NCBI GenBank assembly: GCA_934661735.1
Contig: CAKUJN010000012.1
Location: 1 to 33,831 of the forward strand
Reading direction: 5' to 3'
DNA from: an uncultured Oscillospiraceae bacterium
Lineage (GTDB): Bacteria; Bacillota; Clostridia; Oscillospirales; Oscillospiraceae
Length of the DNA stretch: 33,831 nt
Within the stretch, counting starts at the first letter, position 1, and each line of letters begins with the position of its first letter. Both the position numbers and the translations under genes were made by a program. The notes beneath the pieces were generated by a model that searched no databases, was not told the origin of the DNA, and saw only the letters and a program-made list of their open reading frames with translations. This document shows, in pieces, positions 8,068 to 15,689 of this stretch.

Positions 8068-9267
8068 ATGAGAGATCTGAAGCATTTGATCTGGTTTGAA
8101 ACGCTCCTGCGGCAGGCGAACAACGAGCTGGTGCAGCGTGCCGTAGAGGAGGGAAGCGTGGCGCTGGGCTATAACTGCTATTACATTCCGGAGGTTCTGA
8201 TGAACCTGCGGGGCTGCTTTTCCTCGCGCCTGCGCGCGCCGGGATGCAGCTCGCCGGATATGGCGTCGTATTACATGACGAACCGGAACTGTCCCTATGT
8301 GCGGTGCATTCTGGAGCGCGCGATTGAGGGCGGCTACAACTATCTGGGGGCGCTGTTCGGCGCAGAATGCTGCGCTGCGATGGAGCGGATGCAGGAGCAC
8401 TTTTTCCTGCTCAATCCGGTGAAAAACGAGAAATTTTTTGTAACCATTATTGACCCGCCCATGAAGGGGGATAAAACCTCGCTGGAATATTACAGGGCAC
8501 AGCTGAAGCTCAAGGTTGTGGACAAACTGCATGAGGTCTATGGAATCGACACCAGCGAGGAGGCCATGCGTGAGGCGATTGCACGTCACAACGAGCTCTG
8601 CCGCGTTGTGACGGAAATCGGCGATTTCCGCAGGCTTGAAAATCCGCCGATTACCGGCTATGAGTTCCATGTCATCCAGCTGGTCAGTCAGGTCTGTCCG
8701 CACGATCTGATTCTGCCGTATCTGAAAGAAACGCTTGAGGAGCTGAAAACGCGCGAGCCGGAGCCGGCATTTCCGTTCCGCTGCCGCGTGGCGCTGGCCG
8801 GCTCGGAGATCGACGATCCCGAGTTTACAAAGCTGATTGAAATGTGCGGCGCGATGGTCGTGGCCGACCGGTACTGCTTCGGCTCGCTGCCTGGCCGCGA
8901 GGAAATTGAAATCCGCGAGGGTGAAAGCGCCTTTGACGCAATCTGCCGGCATTATCATTACTGGAACCAGTGCGCGCGGTTCATGTCCGGCGACAAGATC
9001 GACCAGCGGCATGATGAGCTGGAGCGCCTTGCGCGCGAATACAGGGCCGACGGCATCATCTATGAGAGCATGAAGTTCTGTGAGTTCTGGAGCTATGAAA
9101 AGGTTCTGGCCTCGCATATTCTGTCAGGTGAGCGCGGAATTCCGTGCTGTACGATTGAAAAGGAATATGCGCTCGGCTCCGCCGGACAGCTGCGCACGCG
9201 CTTTCAGGCGTTTGTGGAGAGTCTGGAAATCAAAAGGCTGTCGGCAGGAAAGGAGGTCCCCGTATGA
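8068..9267 (+). CDS. 2-hydroxyacyl-CoA dehydratase family protein, D-component (HgdB-like)
   Basis: 399 residues from the ATG at 8068 (AGAGG upstream; the 26 codons before it in frame are Arg/Lys-rich non-protein sequence). The HGD-D fold of (R)-2-hydroxyacyl-CoA dehydratases and benzoyl-CoA reductases is suggested by three cysteine positions matching the iron-sulfur ligands of the family: GYNCYYIPEVL (C37), NRNCPYVR (C75) and GAECCAAM (C101/C102). These enzymes remove water from 2-hydroxyacyl-CoA by a ketyl-radical mechanism and need an ATP-driven activator (HgdC-type). No activator, CoA-transferase or dehydrogenase is nearby, so the substrate cannot be inferred. The stop codon overlaps the start of the next subunit (ATGA), indicating translational coupling. 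Confidence 0.8.
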   Translation: MRDLKHLIWFETLLRQANNELVQRAVEEGSVALGYNCYYIPEVLMNLRGCFSSRLRAPGCSSPDMASYYMTNRNCPYVRCILERAIEGGYNYLGALFGAECCAAMERMQEHFFLLNPVKNEKFFVTIIDPPMKGDKTSLEYYRAQLKLKVVDKLHEVYGIDTSEEAMREAIARHNELCRVVTEIGDFRRLENPPITGYEFHVIQLVSQVCPHDLILPYLKETLEELKTREPEPAFPFRCRVALAGSEIDDPEFTKLIEMCGAMVVADRYCFGSLPGREEIEIREGESAFDAICRHYHYWNQCARFMSGDKIDQRHDELERLAREYRADGIIYESMKFCEFWSYEKVLASHILSGERGIPCCTIEKEYALGSAGQLRTRFQAFVESLEIKRLSAGKEVPV

Positions 9268-10913
9268 AGCTGAATCTGAATACGCAGAAGCTGAAGCAGC
9301 GGCTGCAGGGGCCGGTTGACGCGCTGTGCGGCGCGATTGACAGACGGCTTGCGCGCTTTGACCCGATCCGGCAGGCAGAGCTCGGCACCGGCGGCCAGCG
9401 CAGCCGCTATGAGGACAAGACCGGCATTGCGCGCCACCGCGAATGGCGCGGCGTAAAGGACACGCTGTGTGATTACGGCGCGTGGCTGAACAATCTGCTT
9501 GCCATGGGCAAAATGGTTGCCTCCGCGCCGGTTCCGTGCCTCAAGGGCTTCTGGGAATACCGCTGGATGGGCTCGTATCTGGGCACGTTCGCGTTCATCG
9601 ACCGGCTGTTTGAGGGCTTCCGCGGCGAGGAGCTACGCGTGGCGCATATGAACATGCACTGCATCGTCGTGAGTCTGACGAAAAAAATCGCGCTGGTGCT
9701 GTCAAACGACAGACGCTTCGGCGGCGGGCCGCTCTCCGACCGCATCGTCCCCATGGACGAGGTCATGCCGCCGCTTTTCATGGCAGGCTTCCCGACGCTG
9801 ATTCCGATTCCGCTGCAAACACTGCCGGAGTTTATCATCTGCGACATTGACCAGAAGCTTGAGCCGCATTATATCGATGTCGCCGAGTCGTTCGGCCTGC
9901 CGGCCGACGTGTGTTCGCGCTGCTCGGCGGAGACGGGCGTGGCCATCGACGACGATTTCCCGATTTTCGGCAAAGCCATGCTTTCAACCAACATGCCCTG
10001 CAACGCCAGCGAGGCGACCTCGATGTTCCAGCGCCGCCGGATCGGCCTGCCGGATTTCCCTGTGACCATGGCGATGATCCACAACGAACCCGGCGCGCAT
10101 CCGTACTCCGAGCAGGTGCTGCGCGGCGCAATCGCGTTTATCGAAAAGGAATACGGCGTGCGCTATGACTGGCAGGCGCTGTTTGACCGCGCGGCACACA
10201 TGAACGAGCAGAACCGGATTGAGCTTGAAAAATGGGAAATCTTCAAGACGCCGCACTCTGCGCTGTGCGGCATCGCGGAGACGCTCTACCGGCTGTACGC
10301 GTGGGCAAGCGTCAACGGACAGGAGGACCAGTTCACCGAAAACGACAGAAAGGTCCTGAAAATCATGGAGCGCTGCTATCGTGAGCGCTATGAGCCGTTT
10401 GGCGGCCGGACGCGCCACCGCGCGTTTCTGTGGGGACCGTCGGCAGTGTACTATACGGATCTGCCGACGTGGACGCAGAACTGCTGGGGCATCAATATCG
10501 TTTTGAACATGGACTCGACGATGGGCCACAATATGATTTCCACGACCGATCCCGACAGGGCTATGAACGATCTTGCGCTGTTTTCGGAGAAGGGCGTCAT
10601 GCGCCATCACGCCGTCGGCGGCTGGGAGAACGTCAATGCCCTGTGGGACTGGGCCGAGCGCTTCAACTGCGATATGATCCTGTTCAACGACAACGTCGCC
10701 TGCAAGGGCATGAACGGCGTGCACGCGATGATGGAGGAACAGGCGCGCGAACGCGGCATGAAATTCTGCTTCATCGAGCACGATCTTGAGGACTGCCGCA
10801 CCATTTCGCGCCGTGACATGCGCAGCCAGATCAACAAGTATATGTCCGTTGTTCTGGGAGAGCAGCCGCTTGATGCGACGCTGGTCGATTTTGACGATTC
10901 CGAGGCGTGGTGA
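9264..10913 (+). CDS. 2-hydroxyacyl-CoA dehydratase family protein, larger subunit
   Basis: 549 residues, starting in the ATGA overlap with the previous gene and preceded by AGGAGGT. It is longer than HgdA-type subunits (about 420-480), with an N-terminal extension of roughly 60 residues. Family-like features are PADVCSRC (C217, C220) followed about 25 residues later by STNMPCNASEATSMF (C246), matching the CS...TPCD region of HgdA-like proteins, and a C-terminal half with the typical NDNVACKGM-type segment. Together with the 399-residue partner it should form an iron-sulfur heterodimer. The pair could be a dehydratase, a reductase-like enzyme, or an uncharacterised member. Reaction unknown. 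Confidence 0.75.
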   Translation: MKLNLNTQKLKQRLQGPVDALCGAIDRRLARFDPIRQAELGTGGQRSRYEDKTGIARHREWRGVKDTLCDYGAWLNNLLAMGKMVASAPVPCLKGFWEYRWMGSYLGTFAFIDRLFEGFRGEELRVAHMNMHCIVVSLTKKIALVLSNDRRFGGGPLSDRIVPMDEVMPPLFMAGFPTLIPIPLQTLPEFIICDIDQKLEPHYIDVAESFGLPADVCSRCSAETGVAIDDDFPIFGKAMLSTNMPCNASEATSMFQRRRIGLPDFPVTMAMIHNEPGAHPYSEQVLRGAIAFIEKEYGVRYDWQALFDRAAHMNEQNRIELEKWEIFKTPHSALCGIAETLYRLYAWASVNGQEDQFTENDRKVLKIMERCYRERYEPFGGRTRHRAFLWGPSAVYYTDLPTWTQNCWGINIVLNMDSTMGHNMISTTDPDRAMNDLALFSEKGVMRHHAVGGWENVNALWDWAERFNCDMILFNDNVACKGMNGVHAMMEEQARERGMKFCFIEHDLEDCRTISRRDMRSQINKYMSVVLGEQPLDATLVDFDDSEAW

Positions 10914-10924
10914 GGAGGAGACGC

Positions 10925-11113
10925 ATGAAGAAACAGAAAAAGACGTGCCCTGTCTGGCGCGTCATCCGGACGCTTATGATCATCGCGGCGGCGCTTTTTG
11001 CCGGAACGTTTACCATTTACTATTTCAATCTGGAAAACAAGCTGATCTACCGCGTGATTTATCCGCTTTTGCAGAAGCATTACGATTCGCAGAAGCGTGA
11101 CCGCAGAGTATAA
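10925..11113 (+). CDS. 62-residue single-pass membrane protein
   Basis: Starts at the ATG at 10925 with GAGGAGG upstream, 11 bases after the large dehydratase-family subunit, so it is very probably the third gene of that operon. A positively charged N-terminus (MKKQKKTCPVWR) is followed by one hydrophobic helix (about 13-33, LMIIAAALFAGTFTIYYF), then a charged C-tail (NLENKLIY...KHYDSQKRDRRV). Predicted topology is N-in. No domain is recognised. Its conserved-looking position suggests a partner or membrane anchor for the two soluble subunits, which is only an inference. Confidence 0.7.
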   Translation: MKKQKKTCPVWRVIRTLMIIAAALFAGTFTIYYFNLENKLIYRVIYPLLQKHYDSQKRDRRV

Positions 11114-11116
11114 AAT

Positions 11117-11146
11117 GTGCGCGCCGCCCGTTCAGACGGCGCGCAC
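11117..11146 (+). terminator. Terminator hairpin after the 62-residue gene
   Basis: GTGCGCGCCG (11117-11126) pairs with CGGCGCGCAC (11137-11146). It starts three bases after the stop codon and is followed by TTGT only, so it is a strong stem with a weak U run. Confidence 0.65.
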
Positions 11147-11200
11147 TTGTCAGGAAACGCGCTGGGCTTTCCTGCGGGGAGCTGGGCGGCAGCAAAGCGC

Positions 11201-11232
11201 AAAAAAGAAAAGCCCTGAAAAATCAAGGCTTT

Positions 11233-11233
<1 letters not shown>
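11201..11233 (-). terminator. Terminator of the tRNA-Arg transcript
   Basis: On the minus strand an 11-bp stem (11223-11233 with 11208-11218, one G-U pair) with a TTTT loop is followed by C and six T residues (11206-11201). The stem begins in the last base of the tRNA CCA end, so termination is placed directly behind the tRNA. Confidence 0.85.
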
Positions 11234-11310
<77 letters not shown>

Positions 11311-11312
11311 AG

Positions 11313-11344
11313 ATATTCAGGCGGCACGTCTGCTGCCTGAATAT
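11313..11344. repeat. Long inverted repeat between tRNA gene and its promoter
   Basis: ATATTCAGGC (11313-11322) pairs perfectly with GCCTGAATAT (11335-11344), and pairing continues inward (GGCA/TGCT with one G-U) to a four-base loop. One arm overlaps the -10 box of the tRNA promoter. It may be a processing hairpin in the 5' leader or a protein-binding site. Confidence 0.6.
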
Positions 11345-11371
11345 TGTACAGTGGTTTGTGTGCGTTGTCAA
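11343..11371 (-). promoter_or_regulatory. tRNA-Arg promoter
   Basis: Near-perfect sigma-A promoter on the minus strand: TTGACA (11366-11371), 17-base spacer, TACAAT (11343-11348), 33 bases upstream of the tRNA 5' end. Confidence 0.85.
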
Positions 11372-11392
11372 GCGGAAGCGCGGCGGACAGGC

Positions 11393-11421
11393 TTGCGGGA
11401 AAGCCGGTCTGATGCTATAAT
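11393..11421 (+). promoter_or_regulatory. Promoter of the C-S lyase gene
   Basis: TTGCGG (11393-11398), 17-base spacer, consensus TATAAT (11416-11421), about 50 bases upstream of the start codon. It diverges from the tRNA promoter across only about 20 bases. Confidence 0.65.
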
Positions 11422-11471
11422 CGGGCTGTAAACTCATACCAGAGTGTAAATTTGAGAAGGAGATATACGCG

Positions 11472-12683
11472 ATGCAATATGATTTTACCACAATTCTTGA
11501 CCGGCACGGAAAGGACGCGATGGCGGTTGACGGCGTAGGCAAGGCGCCTGGCATGTCGCCAGAACCGCCGAAGGAGGGCTTTGATCTGCTCCCGATGTGG
11601 GTGGCGGATATGAACTTTGCCACGGTGCCGACCATTCCAAAGGCGCTGGCCGAGCGCGCAGCGCATCCGCTTTACGGCTACTTCCGTCCGACGGACGCCT
11701 ATTTTGACGCGATTATCAACTGGCACCGCACGCAGAACGGCGTTGAGAACCTGACGCGCGCGGACATCGGATATGAAAACGGCGTGCTGGGCGGCGTTGT
11801 TTCGGCGCTGAATGTGTTCTGCTCGCGTGGGGACAACGTGCTGCTGCTTTCGCCGACGTATATCGGCTTTACAATCAGTCTGGAAAACAACGGCTATCAC
11901 ATCGTGCTCAGCCCCATGACGCTGGATGCGAACGGCATCTGGCGGATGAACTTCGCGGATATGGAGCAGAAACTGGCCTCGAAGAAAATTCATGCGGCGG
12001 TCGTCTGTTCGCCGCACAACCCGACGGGCCGTGTCTGGGAGCGTTGGGAGCTGGAGCAGATGATGGAGCTGTTCCGCAAATACGACGTCATGGTCGTCAG
12101 CGATGAGATCTGGTCCGATCTGACCATGCCGGAGTATCAGCACATTCCCACGCAGTCGGTGAGCGCCGATGCCCGCGAGCGGACAGTCGCGCTCTATGCG
12201 CCGTCCAAGACCTTTAATCTGGCGGGGCTGATCGGCAGCTATCATATCATTTATAATCCCACGCTGCGCGACCGCGTGCGCAAGGAGTCCTCAACCTCGC
12301 ACTATAACGGCATGAATGTGCTGTCAATGCACGCGCTCATCGGCGCGTACACGGACGAGGGCAGAGAATGGCTGGTTCAGCTGCGTGAGGTTCTGAAGAA
12401 GAATATCGACACCGTTGCCGCTTTCCTGCACGAAAACGTGCCGGACGTGCATTTCGCCGTGCCGCAGGGGACTTATATGATGTTCCTGGACTGCACGGAT
12501 TACTGTGCGCGGCACGGTCTGACGATTGATACCATTCTCCGGCGCGGCTGGGATGTGGGCGTTGCGTGGCAGACCGGCCGGCCGTTCCACGGCCCATGCC
12601 ACATCCGCGCAAATCTTGCGCTGCTGCATTCGCAGGTGCTGAAGGCCTGCGAGCGGATGAAGCGGTACGTTTTCTGTGATTGA
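11472..12683 (+). CDS. MalY/PatB family PLP-dependent C-S lyase (cystathionine beta-lyase type)
   Basis: 403 residues, full length, with AGAAGGAG before the ATG. A fold-type I PLP enzyme: N-terminal DLLPMWVADMNFATVP is the characteristic start of the MalY/PatB group, SPHNPTGRVW carries the substrate-binding Asn, VSDEIWSDL the PLP-nitrogen Asp, and APSKTFNLAGL the Schiff-base lysine. Near the C-terminus RANLAL supplies the carboxylate-binding Arg. Members cleave cystathionine or cysteine to pyruvate, ammonia and a thiol, supporting methionine metabolism; some act mainly as regulators or aminotransferases. It is monocistronic between the tRNA and a small gene candidate. No methionine riboswitch is seen in the short leader. 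Confidence 0.88.
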   Translation: MQYDFTTILDRHGKDAMAVDGVGKAPGMSPEPPKEGFDLLPMWVADMNFATVPTIPKALAERAAHPLYGYFRPTDAYFDAIINWHRTQNGVENLTRADIGYENGVLGGVVSALNVFCSRGDNVLLLSPTYIGFTISLENNGYHIVLSPMTLDANGIWRMNFADMEQKLASKKIHAAVVCSPHNPTGRVWERWELEQMMELFRKYDVMVVSDEIWSDLTMPEYQHIPTQSVSADARERTVALYAPSKTFNLAGLIGSYHIIYNPTLRDRVRKESSTSHYNGMNVLSMHALIGAYTDEGREWLVQLREVLKKNIDTVAAFLHENVPDVHFAVPQGTYMMFLDCTDYCARHGLTIDTILRRGWDVGVAWQTGRPFHGPCHIRANLALLHSQVLKACERMKRYVFCD

Positions 12684-12720
12684 ACGGAAAAAATCGGGCA
12701 TGAAACGCATCTCCGCGCAT

Positions 12721-12746
12721 AAGATAAATGGTAACGCTTTTATCTT
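12721..12746 (+). promoter_or_regulatory. Inverted repeat just upstream of a 31-codon gene
   Basis: AAGATAAA (12721-12728) and TTTATCTT (12739-12746) are perfect complements around a ten-base loop, ending two bases before the TGAGGAGG ribosome site. It could be an operator or a leader hairpin. CATAAGATA (12718-12726) at its left edge resembles the -10 of mother-cell sporulation sigma factors, but no matching -35 is clear. Confidence 0.45.
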
Positions 12747-12760
12747 GTGAGGAGGAAGTC

Positions 12761-12856
12761 ATGCAGGAAATACATCTGACGCTGCCGCAGGGCACGTCCG
12801 GCGACGTCGACGACCTGATTTTTGCCGACGTTGAATATCTGATCAGTCAAAGATGA
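12761..12856 (+). CDS. 31-residue small protein candidate
   Basis: ATG at 12761 follows a near-perfect Shine-Dalgarno (GAGGAGG, five bases away). The acidic product MQEIHLTLPQGTSGDVDDLI... ends LISQR and has no signal peptide or membrane helix. It is followed four bases later by a terminator hairpin and preceded by an inverted repeat. That arrangement of hairpin, ribosome site, short frame and terminator is what a real small gene looks like. No family is recognised. The alternative is a leader peptide, but the terminator stands between it and prfB and prfB has its own promoter. Confidence 0.5.
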   Translation: MQEIHLTLPQGTSGDVDDLIFADVEYLISQR

Positions 12857-12860
12857 GCAG

Positions 12861-12890
12861 AGGCGGGCCTATTCCCGCCTTTGCCTCTTT
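12861..12890 (+). terminator. Terminator after the 31-codon gene
   Basis: AGGCGGG (12861-12867), six-base loop, CCCGCCT (12874-12880), then TTGCCTCTTT. The T-rich tail merges with the -35 box of the prfB promoter. Confidence 0.65.
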
Positions 12891-12916
12891 ACATGCGCGG
12901 CTTTTTCCGGTATAAT
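12888..12916 (+). promoter_or_regulatory. prfB promoter
   Basis: TTTACA (12888-12893), 17-base spacer, consensus TATAAT (12911-12916), 34 bases before the start. TTCCGG occurs three times around it (12905, 12918, 12929), the last as part of the palindrome TTCCGGAA. Confidence 0.7.
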
Positions 12917-12949
12917 ATTCCGGTAAATTTCCGGAAGTGTGGTAACAGT

Positions 12950-14077
12950 ATGATTGAATTTGATGAATACAAGGTAAAACTCAACGCCATGCGGCCAAAG
13001 CTGGACGAGCTTGCCGCGTCGCTGAATATCGAGGGCTGCCGCGAGGAACTGGAGCGTCTGCACGCGCAGATCGAGTCCGACGGCTTCTGGGACAATCAGG
13101 AGGTTTCCCAGAAGGTCATGAAGCGCGCGCGGCAGCTGGAAAGCAAGATCAGCCGCTTTGAAAAGATGTGCACCTCGCGCGACGATCTGACGGAGATCTG
13201 TGAAATGGCGATCGAGGAGAACGACGACTCGATGCTGGAGGAAGTGACCGCGGGTGTGCATCTGCTGGAGGAGCAGATGGAATCGGCGCGGCTGGAAACG
13301 CTTCTGACAGGGGAGTACGACGGGCTGAACGCCATTGTTTCGTTTCAGGCGGGCGCGGGCGGCACCGAGGCGCAGGACTGGGCGCAGATGCTCTACCGCA
13401 TGTACACCCACTGGGCCGAGGCGCACGGCTTTACCTATAAGATCCTGGATTATCTGGACGGCGACGAGGCCGGTATCAAGTCGGCCAGCATTCTGGTCGA
13501 GGGTACGAATGCATACGGCTTTATGAAGAGCGAAAATGGCGTGCACCGCCTTGTCCGCGTTTCGCCGTTTGACGCAAATGCGCGCCGGCAGACGTCGTTT
13601 GCCGCGGTTGAGGTCATCCCCGAGATCACCGACGACTCCAAGGACGTCGACATCCGTCCGGAGGACATTGAGATGCAGGTCTACCGCTCCAGCGGCGCGG
13701 GCGGCCAGCACATCAACAAGACCTCGTCCGCCGTGCGTCTGATTCACAAGCCAACGGGCATTGTCGTCTCGTGTCAGACGCAGCGCGACCAGTTCCAGAA
13801 CCGCGAGACGTGCATGCGCATGCTGCGCTCAAAGCTGATCGAAATCAAGGAGCGCGAGCATCTGGACAAAATCTCCGACATCAAGGGCGCGCAGCTCAAG
13901 ATTGAGTGGGGCAGCCAGATCCGCAACTATGTCTTTATGCCCTATACGCTGGTCAAGGACACGCGCACCGGCTTTGAAACATCCAACATCAACGCTGTCA
14001 TGGACGGCGACCTCGACGGCTTCATCAACGCCTATCTGACCTGTGCGGCCACCGGCAGCTGGGTCACAAAATCGTAA
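12950..14077 (+). CDS. prfB: Peptide chain release factor 2
   Basis: 375 residues from the ATG at 12950; the 23 in-frame codons before it cover the promoter. RF2 recognises UGA and UAA and triggers peptide release. The specificity tripeptide SPF is at 205-207 and the catalytic GGQ loop at 251-253 (SSGAGGQHINK). In many bacteria prfB needs a +1 frameshift at an in-frame UGA near codon 26 as autoregulation. Here codons 24-27 read TCG CTG AAT ATC and the frame runs straight through, so that control is absent. Monocistronic; secG follows with its own promoter. Confidence 0.95.
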   Translation: MIEFDEYKVKLNAMRPKLDELAASLNIEGCREELERLHAQIESDGFWDNQEVSQKVMKRARQLESKISRFEKMCTSRDDLTEICEMAIEENDDSMLEEVTAGVHLLEEQMESARLETLLTGEYDGLNAIVSFQAGAGGTEAQDWAQMLYRMYTHWAEAHGFTYKILDYLDGDEAGIKSASILVEGTNAYGFMKSENGVHRLVRVSPFDANARRQTSFAAVEVIPEITDDSKDVDIRPEDIEMQVYRSSGAGGQHINKTSSAVRLIHKPTGIVVSCQTQRDQFQNRETCMRMLRSKLIEIKEREHLDKISDIKGAQLKIEWGSQIRNYVFMPYTLVKDTRTGFETSNINAVMDGDLDGFINAYLTCAATGSWVTKS

Positions 14078-14116
14078 GCCGAAGCGCATATTTTGTACAA
14101 ATATCGGAAATTTTGC

Positions 14117-14145
14117 TTGCATCGCGGCAGATTCTGTGTTATGAT
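14117..14145 (+). promoter_or_regulatory. secG promoter
   Basis: TTGCAT (14117-14122), 17-base spacer, TATGAT (14140-14145), leaving an untranslated leader of about 85 bases before secG. Confidence 0.6.
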
Positions 14146-14236
14146 TACTTCCGCTGTTTCAGCAGGCACAGCTTTTGACATGATCTCGGCCGGCCGTTTG
14201 CCGATAAGAACGGCGTCTATGTGATTTGGAGGAATT

Positions 14237-14470
14237 ATGGAAGTTCTGCACACTATTTTGACTATCGTTCAGGTAATTCTGGCTGTCGGCCTTGTTGTGA
14301 TCGTTACGGTTCAGTCCGGTAAGAGCGCCGGCCTGTCGTCCACCATTACCGGCGGCGAGGGCTTCGCGGCAAAGAACGGCTCGAAGGCGCTTGACGCCAA
14401 GCTGGCGAAGGCCACCAAGTGGATCGGCGGCGTATTTCTGGTTCTCACGCTGGTTCTGAATCTGTTCTGA
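14237..14470 (+). CDS. secG: Preprotein translocase subunit SecG
   Basis: 77 residues, ATG with GGAGG six bases upstream. Two membrane helices (about 4-24 and 54-75) flank a Gly/Ser-rich loop (SGKSAGLSSTITGGEGF), the classic SecG layout. SecG joins SecY and SecE in the plasma-membrane translocon and aids SecA-driven export. In many Firmicutes secG precedes rnr and smpB, but here a terminator and the convergent spoIID follow. Confidence 0.93.
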   Translation: MEVLHTILTIVQVILAVGLVVIVTVQSGKSAGLSSTITGGEGFAAKNGSKALDAKLAKATKWIGGVFLVLTLVLNLF

Positions 14471-14528
14471 TTTCTTTTGACAGCTCCAAAGGCCGCGCAG
14501 AAAGCGTGCGGCGTTCATAAAGCGAATG

Positions 14529-14562
14529 ACAGCCACGGCAGTTTCTCTGCCGTGGCTGTTTT
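14529..14562 (+). terminator. secG terminator
   Basis: A perfect 13-bp stem (14529-14541 with 14547-14559), loop TTTCT, followed by TTTTA. It lies between the convergent secG and spoIID genes. The minus-strand tail is not T-rich, so it mainly serves secG. Confidence 0.85.
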
Positions 14563-14582
14563 ATGTGTGCCGCTTGGGGGCT

Positions 14583-15572
14583 TTATGACCGCGGCTGCGT
14601 TTCAAGCGTGACGCCGCGATAATAGTATTCCAGAATCCGGCGATAGCTCCAGCCCTGCTGCGCCATGAAATTCGCGCCGTACTGGCTCATGCCGACGCGG
14701 TGGCCGAAGCCCAGCACATCAAAGACAAATACCCCGCCGTCGTAGCGGACGGTAAACTGTGTGGAATTGAGAGACAGAATGCGGCGCAGCTGTACACCGC
14801 TGAAGCGGGCGCTTCCGATCTGACAGGTATCCACACCGCCGCCGGCGGTACAGGAGGCTTCGCCGAACCACTCCGCCGGATTTTCCGGCAGCGTCAGAGT
14901 GCTGTCTGCGGCAGTCAGAAGCGCGGAAAGCTCGTCCGGTGTGAGGCGGACCGTGCTTTCGTAACGCGGCGCGGCCTCCTCGCCGAAGCTCTCCACCGAG
15001 CGGAGATACGGCACGTCCGTGCCCCAGACGGCCAGCGCGTCCTCTGTCCGTCCGCCGGAGCAGGAAAAATACGTCGCATCGATCAGCGCGCCGTCATAGG
15101 TCAGAACCTCGTCCTGCGTCCGTTCAACGGCACACAGGGCTTTTTGCATATATGCGTCGTATTCCGCGCCGAAGCGCTCACGCAGCGCGGATTCGCTGCA
15201 CCACGCCTGACAGCAGGCACTATCCATACACACGTCGGCATTTTCATGTTTGCCGCCCTGCATCTGGCGGCGCAGAAATGTGCGCGCGGCGACGGCCTGC
15301 GCGGCCAGCGCCTCCGGCTCAAAGGACGCGGGCATTTCACACAGCAGAACGCAGCACAGGTATTCCTGCTCGTCCTGTTCAATGACGGTATCGCCGCACA
15401 GAAGCCGGACGGGTGCGGAACTGGCGGCGGGTGATTCCTGTGCGTCCGTGGATTCAATGATACACAGCACACGGTCACGCGGCGCCGCCTCCGCCTCCGG
15501 CACGGCCTGTCCGGACGGTATGAGTAAAATCGCCAGCAGGGACAGAATGCCGCTGATTATAATCTGCTTCAA
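14583..15572 (-). CDS. spoIID: Stage II sporulation protein D, peptidoglycan lytic enzyme
   Basis: 329 residues from a TTG start at 15572 with GGAGGTGA directly upstream; no better start exists. The N-terminal membrane helix (about 5-22) anchors it in the mother-cell membrane. SpoIID is a lytic transglycosylase that acts with SpoIIM and SpoIIP to drive engulfment. Seen: CEMPASFEPEALAAQAVAART, containing the essential Glu; a Cys-rich stretch CMDSACCQAWC that matches the metal-binding zone of clostridial SpoIID; FSCSGGRTED; and C-terminal GHRVGMSQYGANFMA with ILEYYY. Divergent from spoIIIA, and preceded by a near-consensus sigma-E promoter. Confidence 0.92.
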   Translation of the reverse strand: MKQIIISGILSLLAILLIPSGQAVPEAEAAPRDRVLCIIESTDAQESPAASSAPVRLLCGDTVIEQDEQEYLCCVLLCEMPASFEPEALAAQAVAARTFLRRQMQGGKHENADVCMDSACCQAWCSESALRERFGAEYDAYMQKALCAVERTQDEVLTYDGALIDATYFSCSGGRTEDALAVWGTDVPYLRSVESFGEEAAPRYESTVRLTPDELSALLTAADSTLTLPENPAEWFGEASCTAGGGVDTCQIGSARFSGVQLRRILSLNSTQFTVRYDGGVFVFDVLGFGHRVGMSQYGANFMAQQGWSYRRILEYYYRGVTLETQPRS

Positions 15573-15591
15573 GCCATCACCTCCATGTCCG

Positions 15592-15620
15592 AGCGTATGC
15601 GCGCGCGGCGGGGAATATGA
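15592..15620 (-). promoter_or_regulatory. Sigma-E promoter of spoIID
   Basis: Minus strand: -35 TCATATT (15614-15620), 14-base spacer, -10 CATACGCT (15592-15599). This is a near match to the mother-cell sigma-E consensus (ATATT, about 14 bases, CATACAnT) known from Bacillus and clostridia, 20 bases before the TTG start. Confidence 0.75.
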
Positions 15621-15643
15621 CGCGCCGGCGCGGCGCTTTTTGC

Positions 15644-15672
15644 GGCATATGCGCGGCGGACAGGCATAGACT
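15644..15672 (+). promoter_or_regulatory. Sigma-E-like promoter of spoIIIA
   Basis: GGCATATG (15644-15651), 13-base spacer, CATAGACT (15665-15672), 18 bases before the spoIIIAA start. It is weaker than the divergent spoIID promoter but correctly placed; spoIIIA is a sigma-E operon in known spore formers. Confidence 0.5.
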
Positions 15673-15689
15673 GTACGGGAAGTGATGAC

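Noticed and set aside
7939..9117. 392-codon minus-strand frame over the first dehydratase-family gene
   Set aside because: Antisense shadow: the plus-strand frame has family cysteines, a ribosome site and coupling to the next gene.
12881..12949. Upstream start of prfB 23 codons earlier
   Set aside because: It would begin inside the terminator and promoter, before the TATAAT box, so it cannot be on the main transcript.
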